Positions 1 through 11,893 of a stretch of 64,000 nt of DNA are shown here, piece after piece. A model generated the notes under the pieces. That model ran no database searches, had not been told where the DNA came from, and saw nothing but the letters and a program-made list of their open reading frames with translations. Location of the stretch: assembly GCA_014338405.1 (NCBI GenBank), contig JTDE01000429.1, positions 95,735 through 159,734 on the forward strand, given 5' to 3'. Position 1 is the first letter of the stretch; every line of letters begins with the position of its first letter. The stretch comes from Paragonimus skrjabini miyazakii. Lineage: Eukaryota; Platyhelminthes; Trematoda; Plagiorchiida; Troglotrematidae. The translations under genes were made by a program, and so were the position numbers.

Positions 1-388
1 GTTTCTATGAACTTCACTCTGGTTGGTATAAAATTTGTCTTGTTGAGGAGCGAGCCCCTGTTTTCGGGGGCTTTAGTGTGCATTTTTACTATGGTTTGGA
101 TACTCAAAAACTCTATCTTTTTACATTTTAATCTTTTATGTATTTTGTCCCGTGTTTACGATTTATTACAGCGGAGATTACTTTAGTGGGAAATAACAAA
201 AAGTAATGAACAAGATAATATATACTTTGCTGTCCGTCACAAAAGCCTACTAGAGTTCAACTAACCCACATGAGTTGTATAGTTGTCTTTTCGATTGTCA
301 CGGCCAATTAGTGGAGCGCATGATTTTAGCATTATGTATTAATCCGACCAATGGCTTGTTAACAATCCTGTGAGTATATTAAACCCAG

Positions 389-396
389 TATAAATA
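389..396 (+). promoter_or_regulatory. TATA box of the secreted-protein gene
   Basis: The sequence TATAAATA lies 33 bases before the ATG at 429, so a start site about 25-30 bases downstream would leave a very short 5' UTR. Position and consensus fit a core promoter, but AT-rich DNA yields such matches by chance. Confidence 0.5.
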
Positions 397-428
397 CAGG
401 TAGTGGACGCAAATTTTGTGACTGAAAT

Positions 429-797
429 ATGAGTTTTCTGATTGCAAAAGCATATTGCTTTCTAGTGTTGGTTTTAATAGCTGAACCGAGTGAAGTTAAA
501 AAGTGCGTCAGGTATTTGGTTTTAACTTATCCACTTCCTGTCAAATGTCCGACTAAACTGTTCAAGTGGGCCAACGTCCGGTTCGAAGTATATGGAGATT
601 TGATCGACAGAAAGGTCTTTGAGCTGGACAATGTAACCAGGGGAAGTTGTCTGTTAAAATGTACAGGCACCGAAGGCTGTTTGAGCGTTTACAGAAAAGT
701 GGTAAGCTATGAGTGTCTTGTGCATGCTTCAGCCAAAAAATGCAATACTTACAAAATGGTTAAATTCAATGATTTGTCAGTTTCTCAATCAAATTAA
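429..797 (+). CDS. Small secreted cysteine-rich protein, PAN/apple-like
   Basis: Single-exon ORF of 122 codons. Residues 1-22 form a hydrophobic N-terminal segment like a signal peptide (MSFLIAKAYCFLVLVLIAEP), so export is likely. The mature part has about seven cysteines; residues 74-104 follow the pattern C-x3-C-x5-C-x10-C (starting SCLLKC and ending YECLVHA), which resembles the core of PAN/apple domains used in protein or carbohydrate binding. An NVT sequon near residue 68 is a possible N-glycosylation site. A TATA box lies upstream and a poly(A) signal overlaps the stop, which supports a complete one-exon gene. Flukes secrete many small Cys-rich proteins at the host interface, but the role here is unknown. 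The PAN assignment rests on cysteine spacing only; a lineage-specific secreted family is an alternative. Confidence 0.65.
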   Translation: MSFLIAKAYCFLVLVLIAEPSEVKKCVRYLVLTYPLPVKCPTKLFKWANVRFEVYGDLIDRKVFELDNVTRGSCLLKCTGTEGCLSVYRKVVSYECLVHASAKKCNTYKMVKFNDLSVSQSN

Positions 798-801
798 TAA
801 A
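796..801 (+). terminator. Poly(A) signal overlapping the stop codon
   Basis: AATAAA begins inside the TAA stop at 795-797 of the secreted-protein gene. This would give an extremely short 3' UTR, ending about 15-30 bases later. Confidence 0.5.
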
Positions 802-3800
802 TTAAACGTGTAAAATATAAATCTAAGTTTTCATTTGTCCTTTGAATTAGGTATGAAATTTGTTACATCTGTTAGTAGACAAAATAGTGGTAGACAAGTC
901 ACTTTCTATTTATGTGATACTGGGACAAATCTGTAAACACCCAAGGTGCATCATTCTAGGTTGTTGCAATTTGCCATTCACAAGCCACTTCTAATAACAT
1001 AAGTCTTATGGTGTATCATTCAAAAATCTACCTCTGTTTACTATTTTAATCACAAAACATCATAAAGCAACTTTTATGTGAGTGAAGAAATAAATAATCT
1101 TTGAAGACTCGAGATACTAGTGGTCTGTGGTTCGAACGCCCAAGATTACCCCAGTTTGTTCGGATCCTCATTATGTATGACGTTTAGACATGGTAATTGC
1201 ATAAACCACTGTGAGAGTCAAACTATTCAACACTTGGTTCCAGGTTTATAGTTGCTGCCTGAAAGTTAATTCATCTATACCACAATCTATTCACATGCTT
1301 GTTTTATGTTCTCTCGATAAATGAACTTTATGGTGCTTTGTTGCTTGTTTGTGTGTGTTGAAAAATGTCAGGTTTTCTGGTACCTCATTAATTGTTCTCT
1401 AATGTTTGTTGATTCAATGACAGTAAACTGAGCAAACTTTTATGAACGCATATTTTGTTTATAATTTCTTACTTAGCTTTCGGAGATTCAAATTGTTTAC
1501 AAAAGTGGATATACATATACTTGTGTATGTTTTGGGGATTAAATATGTAAATTCCTTTTGTTCTACTTCTAATTTTTTTTATTGAGGGTCAACGAGGGAT
1601 ATGTATCGGCTTGTTTCAGTTGGTAGAGAAACTCACGGTCAAACGCAAACCGTCAACGTCCTACACATTTATCCAGCCGGTTTGTTGTCGTAAGTACCTA
1701 TTCGTTGTTTTGTGTAACTTGGCTTGCGTGATAAATGTGTCGCAAATTTGTTTGTTTGAGGTGCCTCCGTGTGCAGTTCGATCACTAGACTATAGTTCCG
1801 CATTAATAATGTTATGATTAATCGACTGTTCTTCAGAATTCACTTATTTCTATTACTTGTATTGTATTTATATTTCTATCGTTAATGTTCTTCATAATCT
1901 GTATTCCATTTTGCATATTACAAATAAAAACTGGTCTGCAAATGGGACTTATTTTTGCGATATCTACTGGCTACACGTTTTCATGCTTCCTACAAATATG
2001 GCGTTTAACGTTAAACCATGAGTTTTGCTCCTGATCTACAGAAGAACTTATAGAAACATTACAATGAATGAGTGGTCGCAGGAGTTATGTGGAATCGATG
2101 CATCAACCAGTTATTCAGTTCCATCTATCGCCAACGTGATCATGACAGTTAACCCTTCGCTCTACAGTTGGACAGTGACTGGTGATGATATCTTAACAAA
2201 TCTAGGACAGACGAAACAAGCACTTCTTTACTGTCATAATTGCGTTACTGACAAATTTAAGTTTACCACTTCTGTGAAGCTAAAGGGTAGTGGTTGAAAG
2301 GAACTTTAAATCTGATCTACTGGGCCGCATTTCACTGTCTTGCACTTGGGCTAGTCACTTGGGACAAATAAAGTTAGTACGAACATTGACTTCAGGTTGT
2401 TACTCCAGTTAACCGAAACGTCGAGCCGATTGTAAAGTTATCATGCAGACACCCGTTTTGTACAAAACCATTCACACTAGAATTTACTGTTTGTTGACTG
2501 ATTGTAACTGATGAAGCTGCGCTGAAATTGTTTGAATGCAATTAACACAGTAAAAAATTATTGACAGATTTGGAAAGTTGTGTAACTTCTGTTGTCCTCA
2601 AAACCTTTTAGCATAACAAAAACGTTTTTAAAAAACGTAAAACACATTTTTTACACCTGATCTTTCTAAGATTCAGAAGTTTTAACATTTACTTCTGTCG
2701 AGGATATTTGTAAGGTGACTGCCGATGGGGCTGTAAAGTCCGCGCTAGGATTACGGCTTGAGGATAATATTCTGAGCACGTTGGAGCGCACACTACAAAG
2801 CAGATTACCTTTTTCAGGTGGAAGCTACGTTGGTTATGTAGTTTCGAACACACGTTAAGATGTTGACATAAAAAACTGCAATATCGCAACCGCGCAAATT
2901 CACTGAGCGATTTAAACCCACAGTTGAAAGCACACGATTAATTTGGCTTTTTGAAAGAAAGCCAACATTACTCCACTTATTATAAAAATGTATAACCAGG
3001 TAAAGAGCAGTTTATTTATAATGTCGACTGAAGCTCAAATTAAAAATTAATAAACAGTTTACCAATGAGTTAATTGACTTGTCCGGTGGATGCGTTCGGC
3101 AGCAAACTAAGACGTAGCTGAAGTTCCAAGTAACATCAGTACAACTCTACGAATAGAAGTGAGAAACTTATCAAGTATGAAAAAACGATTCCAGAAGCCG
3201 GTATAAAGTTCACTTTGATGAGATTTTTGGTAAGGGGTGACATTTCGTTTGAATCAGTTGAAACTATTTTACCCCGGTTATCCCGTGGTAATTTGTTCGG
3301 TCGTTTACTTTTGATCAGTAACCCATATGTCATGCAACAACTCAGTTTGGCTGAACCGTTTAGGTTGGTTTGGATACAACAATAGAAAATTGACTGCCGT
3401 AGTTGTTTTTCAACAATTTGCTGTTAACAACCGCCATGACAAACGTAGACCACTTTGTTACTGTTCTCCGTGAAGTTTCAGCGAATCGATAAGCATGGGC
3501 TTTTCACCGAAATGTGGTCATCACAATCTCATTATTTGGTCCGATGTTCCGCGAAAAAATCAAGTTGCCGTAGTCTCTCTAACTGACTGGATAATTGATT
3601 CGCTTACGTTACTGAAGTTGTGCCAGCAAGCGCCCCACTAGTTTCCATAAGTACGGACTTTCAGTTAGAAAAGTGCACATTACTGTAAAATATTAACTTT
3701 TTATAAGTTAATGGTGTAAAATCCTAAAGAGAACTAGTTCATTATGGACGCTGACTAGATCATCTACTCGAAGAACTTAATTGTAGCGCTAGTCACGGTG

Positions 3801-6800
3801 AAATGAATATCAGGGCACAAGTAGCTCCATCTGTTTCCGATGATCTTCTGAGCATTTTACGAGCAGGCAAAACGTATTGGGGCAAGATGCCGGAGACACA
3901 AGATTTCGGGAAAGTTTTTCAAACAGCAATATGGATATCAAAGTTTTGGTTCATTGTATTATGTCTGGAAGGACTGTTTTGTCTAACCACTGTGCACATC
4001 GCATATGGACAGCATATTTGAACAGCTCATTACGATCCAGAGAGAAGAAGCACGGTTTCTCCTAATATTGCATTGTATTGTAAAGGATTTTTGCAACCCG
4101 AAGTTCGTTCTCATACTACCAAAGTTTTGCTTATATCCCTGCACATCTTGACGTTACGACAAAGAAGTTGGTGAACGACTTCTGGTTTGTAATGTGGCAG
4201 TTAAGCATCAGTGTGAATCACTGATGTATTGCTGTCTATGATGATGATGATGATGATGATGTAATTTACCGGTCATGTATTCTCCATCCAAAAGTAAACT
4301 TTCGTATTATTGTTGACAATAAAATGCCGAAAACACATGGTTTTGGGAAATGACCACTCTTTACACATACGATTCATTAAATGCTTAAAACATACGCGTG
4401 GAAGGCTGGTTGAATTTGGGAAAGATCACGGTGCACGTTCAAACTTAGACTATATACACCGCTAAGAAATACTATTTTCCAACTTATTTACATTTGTCCA
4501 ACCCAGAACAACTTCAAATGTTTACTGATGCAACATCAACCAGTAAGTAAATCTTATGCTTGTTGAGCTTGAATCTTTCGGGGCCTAGGATCATCGACTG
4601 CCAGAAAGGATGGAGGTGGAAGTAATCTGGTTCCTTTAACTAATAACAACGAGGAAACGATCGAAAACCTAGAAATTTATTGTGACTATGTTAGTCAAAA
4701 GTTTTCAGTTACTTGAGGCAGGCCTAGAATTTTCTGACCGATGTTAAACGAGCATCACATTGATACTGATAGTTTTAGATGTTGCATTTACTCAACCTAC
4801 AATTTTTAGGTATAACCTATGCACATTCGATAAAATCTTAGGAACTGCATGCGTTTGGAAAACATCATCTTTGTTCTGCCTTAAACAATAGCTTTTGTTG
4901 TTTAGTTTACTCCCCTATGTCTATCGTATATAATCAAATCTACTTCAAAAACCCAGGCTGGCCGGATCGATACAGTCCAATTCATAGGCAGTCTACAGTG
5001 GGAATGACCGGGAGGGTTCACACACCTTCTTGTGTACTAATTTTATTTGATGTATCAAAACAAAGTGAAAGCAGGTCCCTTCTGAGGACTCTTTCCAGAG
5101 TGATCAACGAATAATACCTATCGATAGTATGCTTAGTCTACGCGATCCGTTTGATGGCTGACTGAATAATCATATTTTAAGGGCGGCTAGCCTGCACCAC
5201 TGTATATTAAACGGAACGTGACAGACGAATTAGATAGACGTAGATTTTCGGTACGAGCATATCGTCGTTACGTTTTAGCTTGCTAATAGATGTAGGAGTT
5301 ACTCAGTTACAATTCTGATTCTGCTGAAACCAAAAGATGAAATTAAAGTATACATGAGATATGTACTATTTTCTTAATGGAATTGCCGGTGTTTGACGAC
5401 GACACAACAAGTTCACAACAAATTTGAATACACAGCTGCACGAACAAGAGAGTGTAGTGTTGACAAGACCTGTGTCATTTCATTTTCTGAAAAGAACAAC
5501 AGTCATACCCATCCGTGAGCAGTCTGAGCTTACCGATATTAATGAATTTTGACGAGTTAACTGGGTACTGAGGTGTTATGCAATGATTGATTTTGGCATG
5601 TGATTATCTCAAGATATTTGGGTCATATATATACCAAAGTAAGAATGTACTTCGGTAATAACCGCACTCTTTGATACGACAAAATTGGAGTTATTATATA
5701 GGTTGGAACTATTATAGACGTGTGTAGTAAACTGAGCAAAATCCATTAAACAGCTATCACTCTGGTTATAGTGACAATTTAATTAATTGCCAAAAAGCTG
5801 CAAGATGTATCAAAATGCAATATCCGGTAATTCATCTGTACAGACTGAAAGTATCTTAGTTCTTCATTCAGAATTCAAATGGACAATGCGTTTAAAGTGC
5901 TGAGGTTCAGTTCATTTACCAAGAATACTGATTTCTGTATCTTTATCGCCTCGCTATCAACATAAGTTTCACAGATACTTTAGATCGATGTTATCACGGA
6001 TTCGATGTCAAATATAATTAATCTTCGGCACCACTTTTCAAAGAACAATTACAAGAAAGCCAGAAGTAATTTCAAGTTGAACAATTTTCAACCTTTGCTA
6101 AATAACATTACCAATGACATTCATGGAAACATTTCGCGTGTCTTAATGAAAGTGTTGTTAGTCTGAGGCTCATTGTCGAGTTTGCTCTCGATATTGGCAG
6201 TCAATTTATAAATGTGCTTTTAACTGACGTCGTATTGTCCTGTGAGTCGATATTCGCTAACTGTTTTCTCATTCGCTGCCAGTGACGTTTTTGTGATCGA
6301 GCATATTGCTAGATGACTAAGCTAGCACCACCCACCTAGTACTTTGGTATTGTTCGTCACAGATTATCAGGCTCAGAGCAGGCGTGGGCAGGTAATTTAA
6401 TGAATGATACAACACGTAAGAACTTCTATGTCAAAACGTGAAGTAAGAACACTGGTTCAACACACTCAAAGTTTGATAACCTAAATAATGTGTATTGCTG
6501 TAACGTGTTCCATCAGCCAGCCGACCCATCTAAGTTGAATATGAGCAGTCTGGATCCCATTTTTGCTAGTCACCCTTTTATGGTGGGCCACCTGACGCAG
6601 AGTAGTTGCAATGTCTAGGTTTATGCTCTCCACAAAATTTGTCCATCGTTACGTATTGGGATTTTGAATTATTCTGAGGTATGTACACTTCAGAATTAAT
6701 GTCTTTGTAGAGGTAGCGTTAGTATTTGGGATGGTTTTACGTGCTTCAGCATGACTAGGGATAAGTTAGACAAAAATTCGAAGCCAGTGAAAAGTTGGCT

Positions 6801-7809
6801 TTAATTTCGAGATTCAGTTCTAATATGTGACGAAGTTGTTGGTCGATAATAAAGGTGTTGACGAGAACATGTGAATCCAAAAGCGGATCCAAGTTGATGA
6901 GAATAATCTAGATAGAATTTACACTGATTACAGGCGTTTTAATTTGAAATGTCTCACTGTAGTACGAAGACGGAGAAGGCAATAATCCTATTAAGTACAA
7001 CTGTCTGAACATATTACAAAGTTGCCTGCTTGAGACAATTCACTTAATGGGTTTTACTCATGGATATAGCAGTGAAGGTATCTTGGCCGATTTCCTAATC
7101 AATCAAGATCTATTCCAATTTCGTACAAGGCCTCTATAAAGAACAATTTTATATCAAAATGGATGAATGAATGTAAACTGGACGGAATATTTAAGGTTCA
7201 GCAATTACAAAGTGTTATTCTCTTATCCAATTCTAAGCGAGAGAAGAAAAGCGCTCCTAAGAAAAAGAATATATTTCCTGACACAATTTTTCAATGCGAG
7301 TGCAAATTTTCCACATGAGAGGTGTAGAAGTTTTATCCTTTTGACTTTCACACATGTGTGATCCATCAAAATGGAATTCATCGTCTACCTGGTCCGATGT
7401 TTGATCGGTTTTCGTGACAGTGCTAAGTGGTGTGGTTTTTGTAATTAAGTATCCAAGGGTACCTGTTCAAAGTAGGCTAAAACCGTTGATGGGTTAGAAA
7501 TCACAATATGTTGGTGTAATGTGCGACCGAAACCAGCAAGCGCGCACTAGTTGAATTTGAATTGGTGACGGAGCGTGCTGCTGTGTTGTCGGCGCCGTTT
7601 TAGTGATCGTTTGTGTAAGTCGTGTGCATGGCTTACTGGGCCTTTGGCTCATGCTTGTTCTTGTTGTGTCCTTTTTCAGGATTGTTGTTGGAATCCCTAC
7701 ATCGGAAGAACGCTGTCCCCTGGTGTCTCCACATTACCCTCAATGTTGGTCTGCAAGTATTACGGACAACCAGCGGTAAACGGCCGGCTTGCATGCTACA
7801 GTTGGTACA
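802..7809. other. Non-coding stretch, no gene recognised
   Basis: Only short open frames (below about 90 codons) occur, without homology I recognise or paired splice sites of matching phase. The (ATG)n microsatellite at 4238 is the one clear repeat. The rest looks like ordinary AT-rich intergenic DNA with possible unrecognised ancient repeats. Confidence 0.5.
4238..4261. repeat. (ATG)8 microsatellite
   Basis: Eight perfect copies of the trinucleotide ATG in tandem. They lie in non-coding DNA, so the run is a simple-sequence repeat and not a codon tract. Confidence 0.95.
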
Positions 7810-8110
7810 AGTGTGGTGAAAACCTACTCGATTCAAAGCATATCCAAAACTCGACGTAATGGAAGATCTGGCAAGAGACCAATCCAAATTTCGCGTTAAG
7901 ATACCGCATCAGGATGGAAAGAACTGCCTCAATGATACACCTACCGTTAGTCCTCAAGTCCCTTGTTTTGTATTACAGCAATGGACCGGCAGTTCGTAAC
8001 TTTGTATATGCCATTGCGATCAGCCAACGAAAGACTATGATGTTTTGATACTGTGGGTTATCTTGTCTCATGAATAAAATCTGCTTACTACAACCAGTCC
8101 GTGATCTTCT
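7810..8110 (+). repeat. Dispersed repeat, copy 1 (partner at 37705)
   Basis: About 300 bases align by eye, with many substitutions, to 37705-38010 in the same orientation. Shared landmarks are GATCCAAA, the paired GATATC-like/CAGCCAA block and TTGTCTCAT followed by CTGCTTACTACAA. A gag-like relic lies 320 bases downstream, and the second copy lies next to a Gypsy relic. The repeat may therefore be retroelement LTR or leader sequence, but strand relations differ between the two sites, so this is unproven. Confidence 0.55.
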
Positions 8111-8429
8111 CTGCATGACTTGCTTAGAAGATTCCAATTCGGGTGAGATTTTGAAGGCTATTCGGATTCCATAACTCCAAGTATTACAAACTGGTATCGC
8201 GAAATGTACTTGCCTACAGTTGATCAATTAACCCTTCATGCTGGTCCAAGTTAAATGGAACAGTGGGTTAAAGTGTTCTATCTGTAGTGCAGCATTTGTC
8301 GTGATGTAAAGAATGAAAACCAATTGGCAGATTTTGTTACTGCTGGTGATCGTGAGTTGTAATCACTATAGAAGAATCTGGTAGGCTCGAACGGCCCAGC
8401 ATAACTGTCATTCTACGAACTGTAGAAAT

Positions 8430-8660
8430 TTGTTTCCAAACTATGTGCCTCCCGTCAGTTTCCTAACCACTGAACGTGCGAACTTCGATCTACTCGTGTG
8501 TTCAACAAACACGAGCTTTAGTGAGTTTGTTCTACAAATGAAAAAACAAACCACCGGTTGTAACCTTGGTGATAAGCTGAAGGAGTATCTGCCTGACCGA
8601 CGGAGTGGCGGAGATACCCGGAACGTTTTGTCAGCGGAAACATGGGCAGAAGTCACTTAA
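8430..8660 (+). pseudogene. Ty3/Gypsy-type gag fragment
   Basis: The frame encodes a stretch typical of the central part of gag polyproteins in metazoan Gypsy elements. It has the TTERANF block near residue 14, then FSEFVLQMKKQ, then CNLGDKL followed by the L-x-D-R-x4-G pattern near the C-terminus. In the family this region is followed by a CCHC zinc knuckle and pol; neither is found here. The frame ends at a stop at 8658 and no protease or RT follows, so it is a relic. The surrounding sequence on the minus strand (8631-9251) also has open frames, which I regard as shadows. Confidence 0.55.
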
Positions 8661-11559
8661 ACCTGGGGAGCAAGCTGTAAAAACGAGATTTTTGCTTACT
8701 TCAGTGCCGATTAAAGCTGACTGGCATGCGGTTGGATTGAAAATTGAATCAACCAGTTCAGCTGGACTTATTTCATAGCTAAATTCAGTATTCAATTCAC
8801 CACACCTCAGTTCTCCGGTTTTGTAACAAAGACAGACTATCAGTTCATACCTCAGCTTTGTGTATCTATTGTTCCATTTGTTTTCGCCAAACACGTTGTA
8901 TTGGTCGAACATCAAGACAACATCCAAAACGAAACCAGAAATTTCACCCAGGTTGGTTGGGACTCGGTTAAACAAGATTGGGCAACAATGCTATCCTTGC
9001 TCATCTGTTGAAAATTGAGCACAAGTTAAACATTGATTGAGCCTTCCAGGTGGTCTGCCGTATGCTAGGTAACTTATCAAAGGTAGTCCAAACGAGAACA
9101 CTCCGTACTGCAGAGGCTTTCGGAATCTGGCTACTTGATCGCTTGCTGTGTCAGTGAAAGCAGTTTGTTCATGCGTCGCATCCACCATGACCACAGGTCC
9201 ACCGAGTAGATGGTCAGCCGGCGCAGTTAACTCAATAGACGGGCGCGACATAAGGAACCAGTCAAACCATTGCTAATTAATTAGTCAGCGACCTAGTTTC
9301 TCTGTAATATGTCGGATCGACATCTTCGTATAACTCTATAAACTGTCTATATAATTTCACCAGCCTGAAAATGAATTATCGAAAGCATGTTTACTTCTGT
9401 TTTTAAACGAATTCGGCTGACTGCTTGTAGTAATTCAGCCCACTAAAACAAGCATCTAACGCTTTCAACCATTCTTATCTGTCAACTGAAATTGGAACCA
9501 GGTAGACAGGGCTGCAAACTTGCTGTTGAATTGCCCCTAAATCTTACATCCGAATGCACTGAACCTCCACCAAGGGCATACTGCTAAAACGTTAATGATT
9601 TAAATTAAGGCACATTACAAATACATAATAATATAATACCTATGGAGTATCAGGAAGTTTTTTGCGCGGCAAATTGCGAAACGAATAACAAGCCAACAAG
9701 CATTACATCTGGCAGTTTTATACCGTCTGCGTTAAGTAACAGGCAGAATGCATACAGTAAGAACATGTATCACTGTAAGAACGAGCTATCAACCAGTGAT
9801 CTGTTGTCATGTAGACCTAAACTTATTAATCGTTTATATTTAATAACTGGATATTGTTCATTTTGTTTATTGTATTTCGTCTGTTTAACAAACGACCGAC
9901 AATGTGGCGACATACAGTAGTTGTGCAAATAAATTAGATTGCCTCATTTAGATTCCAGACAAATAATGTTGTCGTTGCTAGCTGCCATAGTAACCAGGTC
10001 GTTGGCGCGTGTGGAGGAATAAACACAGTTAGAAATGCGGCATAACAAAATAATGAACTGCGGCTGTACCTGTTTCATTCTGTTGGTTGCTCGGTGAAAA
10101 ACCAACCTTAATTTTACAACATCATGTTATACTCTCCACGAGGGCTGTGAGTTCACATGCTAAACTGGTCGACTACACCAGTGACAAAAATCATAGTGGA
10201 GATGTGTTGCTGTGAGTTGGTTACACTAACAGATTGTACAAGGAACAAGTCATAAACGAACTGCAAAGTCATCCAAATCACACTCCGGGTCATTTCTGAA
10301 TGTCCAATAGTAAAACTGAATGCTAGTCGGTAAATTTATGTGGTCAAGTTGATAGTATGGTTGAAGGTTGTTTAATGAGAGTTTAGCTGACTGTAGCGGT
10401 TTATTACTGAAGGTAAGTCAAGGTAGTTGCAGTTGAGCAATATCAGAGTTTAACTAATGCGTTAAATATTCATTGAGGTCGTTCTCCACAGGCTCTCTCA
10501 GTCTGACGTCAAACGTACTGTGGAGCTGTCCATTTAGGCAACGTGTCCCGATGGGTACTAACTGGGGCGACTTGCATTAGCTAGAGTTGAATAGAACAGG
10601 GAACAAGAAGTCAACCGAAAATTTAACCATCGAGAACTCACACTCACGTTTTCCTGTGTAGAATCCGTTCTTTGTCGGCGTAAAAGATCGTGGGAATTTA
10701 GATTAACCAATTACTTATCCGTCGGTACCTCGACCAGACAGTAACCAATCAAATCCTGTCTAGTTCAAAGACCAAAATTACACAGAATTATTTGCTGACG
10801 ACCTTGCCGATTATCAGCAAGTTTGGAGATCATGTCGCATTTTAAGGAGGCAGAATATTGTAATCCAAGTTATTTGGAGAAATATAACTAAGGCCAAATG
10901 GTTGGCTTAATAGGTTAGTTCAGGAAGTGCTATTCTTCAACTGTGCTACAGTAATGAGCTTGAATGTATTTTCTAGAACGTATGTTCACAAGTATCATAT
11001 GAATACTTCGCAGGGAATTCACCACAGGCCTTCTGATTAACATGAGCAATAAGTAAATCCTTAGTTAACAGAAGCCAGTAAGCTCAGCACTCAGCCTGCT
11101 ATGGTTTTTAATCGACTGGTCAAGTATATTCCTGAGCTTTATTGATATCACGGTTTCATTTTAATTTGTCCGTGTTGTTATTTAACTGTTACACTAGCCT
11201 GCAACTACGAATGAAATGAGAGAAGTTACTGCCAGATTGTAAATTTGATATTTTTAATTTCTATTCTTATTTATCAGAAATTTACAACAGAATGCCAACT
11301 AAACACATAATATTTGATTCATCTAAAAATCTGGCTATAAATTAATTTCAAAAAGCATTACTGACGCTGGAAATTCGAAAACAAGATGTATGCTGAAATT
11401 TTTGTACAGACCCCCTGCTGAGTTGATGCGTTCATGTAGTTGGTTTGTCGAAGTTAATGGGTCCAACTACTATTTGTCCTATTGTTGTGACAAATTTTGT
11501 TTCACATGGAAACAAGTAGTTTTGGGATAGGTCAGTAAAAACGGAATACTGATAAATAA
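8661..11559. other. Non-coding stretch after the gag relic
   Basis: Open frames at 8631-8975 and 8991-9251 (minus) and 9642-9920 (plus) lack recognisable domains, poly(A) signals or splice partners. I see no RNA gene or clear repeat. It is probably the decayed interior of retroelements plus intergenic DNA. Confidence 0.4.
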
Positions 11560-11893
11560 TTCGGCAGATTTGATAATTTAGAAGAGATCAATTTGCGAAA
11601 AATCTGGACTTCGGCTGGATTCGAACCAGCGGCCCAAACGCGGCAAGCGCTCTACCATCTGAGCTACGAAGTCACGCCGGAAGCTCAGAAATTTCACATT
11701 TGGACTGAGTTACCCACCCAATCAACTGTGTCATATGGAATCCACCAAATGATCCAGCCGATTGATTGCCCAAGCAGGATTTCTCGATCTGTTCACGCTG
11801 GAATCCACCAACGCCACCGATAAGCACTGACATTGAATTACTGGTTCGAATCTAGCCGAAGTCCAGATTTTTCGCAAATGGATCTCTTCTAAT
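11560..11893 (-). mobile_element. tRNA-derived inverted-repeat element, copy 1
   Basis: The element is bounded by inverted repeats of about 50 bases. The left arm (11579-11629) and the right arm (11842-11892) are reverse complements with about two mismatches, and both start at TTAGAAGAGATC. The left arm runs into a complete tRNA-like sequence on the minus strand; the right arm carries only its T-arm and acceptor 3' half. The interior (about 11680-11830) shares the block CATATGGAATCCA and the block AGGATTTCTCGAT with copies at 19318, 21379 and 36765. A tRNA-like head is typical of SINEs, but long terminal inverted repeats are not. This may be a fold-back remnant of the full palindrome seen at 19318. 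Confidence 0.8.
11607..11673 (-). tRNA. tRNA-like sequence within the repeat (degenerate)
   Basis: Read on the minus strand, the acceptor stem is 7/7 paired (GACTTCG with CGAAGTC), the D-stem is GCTC/GAGC and the T-arm is GCTGG-TTCGAAT-CCAGC. A-box and B-box promoter elements are therefore near consensus. Sister copies are 80 bases long; this one is 67 and lacks about 13 bases of the anticodon/variable region, so no functional anticodon arm forms. It is a repeat-borne tRNA pseudogene, not a working tRNA. Confidence 0.75.

Noticed and set aside
2505..2555. Second possible hammerhead: CTGATGA, AGC-TGC-GCT, GAAA and ATTG...CAAT
   Set aside because: Stem II has only three pairs, the cleavage triplet would be AUU and stem I does not form next to the core. 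No related copy was seen, so it is likely chance.
11593..11823. 76-codon open frame on the plus strand
   Set aside because: It lies entirely inside the tRNA-derived repeat; its translation is a by-product of the antisense tRNA-like sequence.
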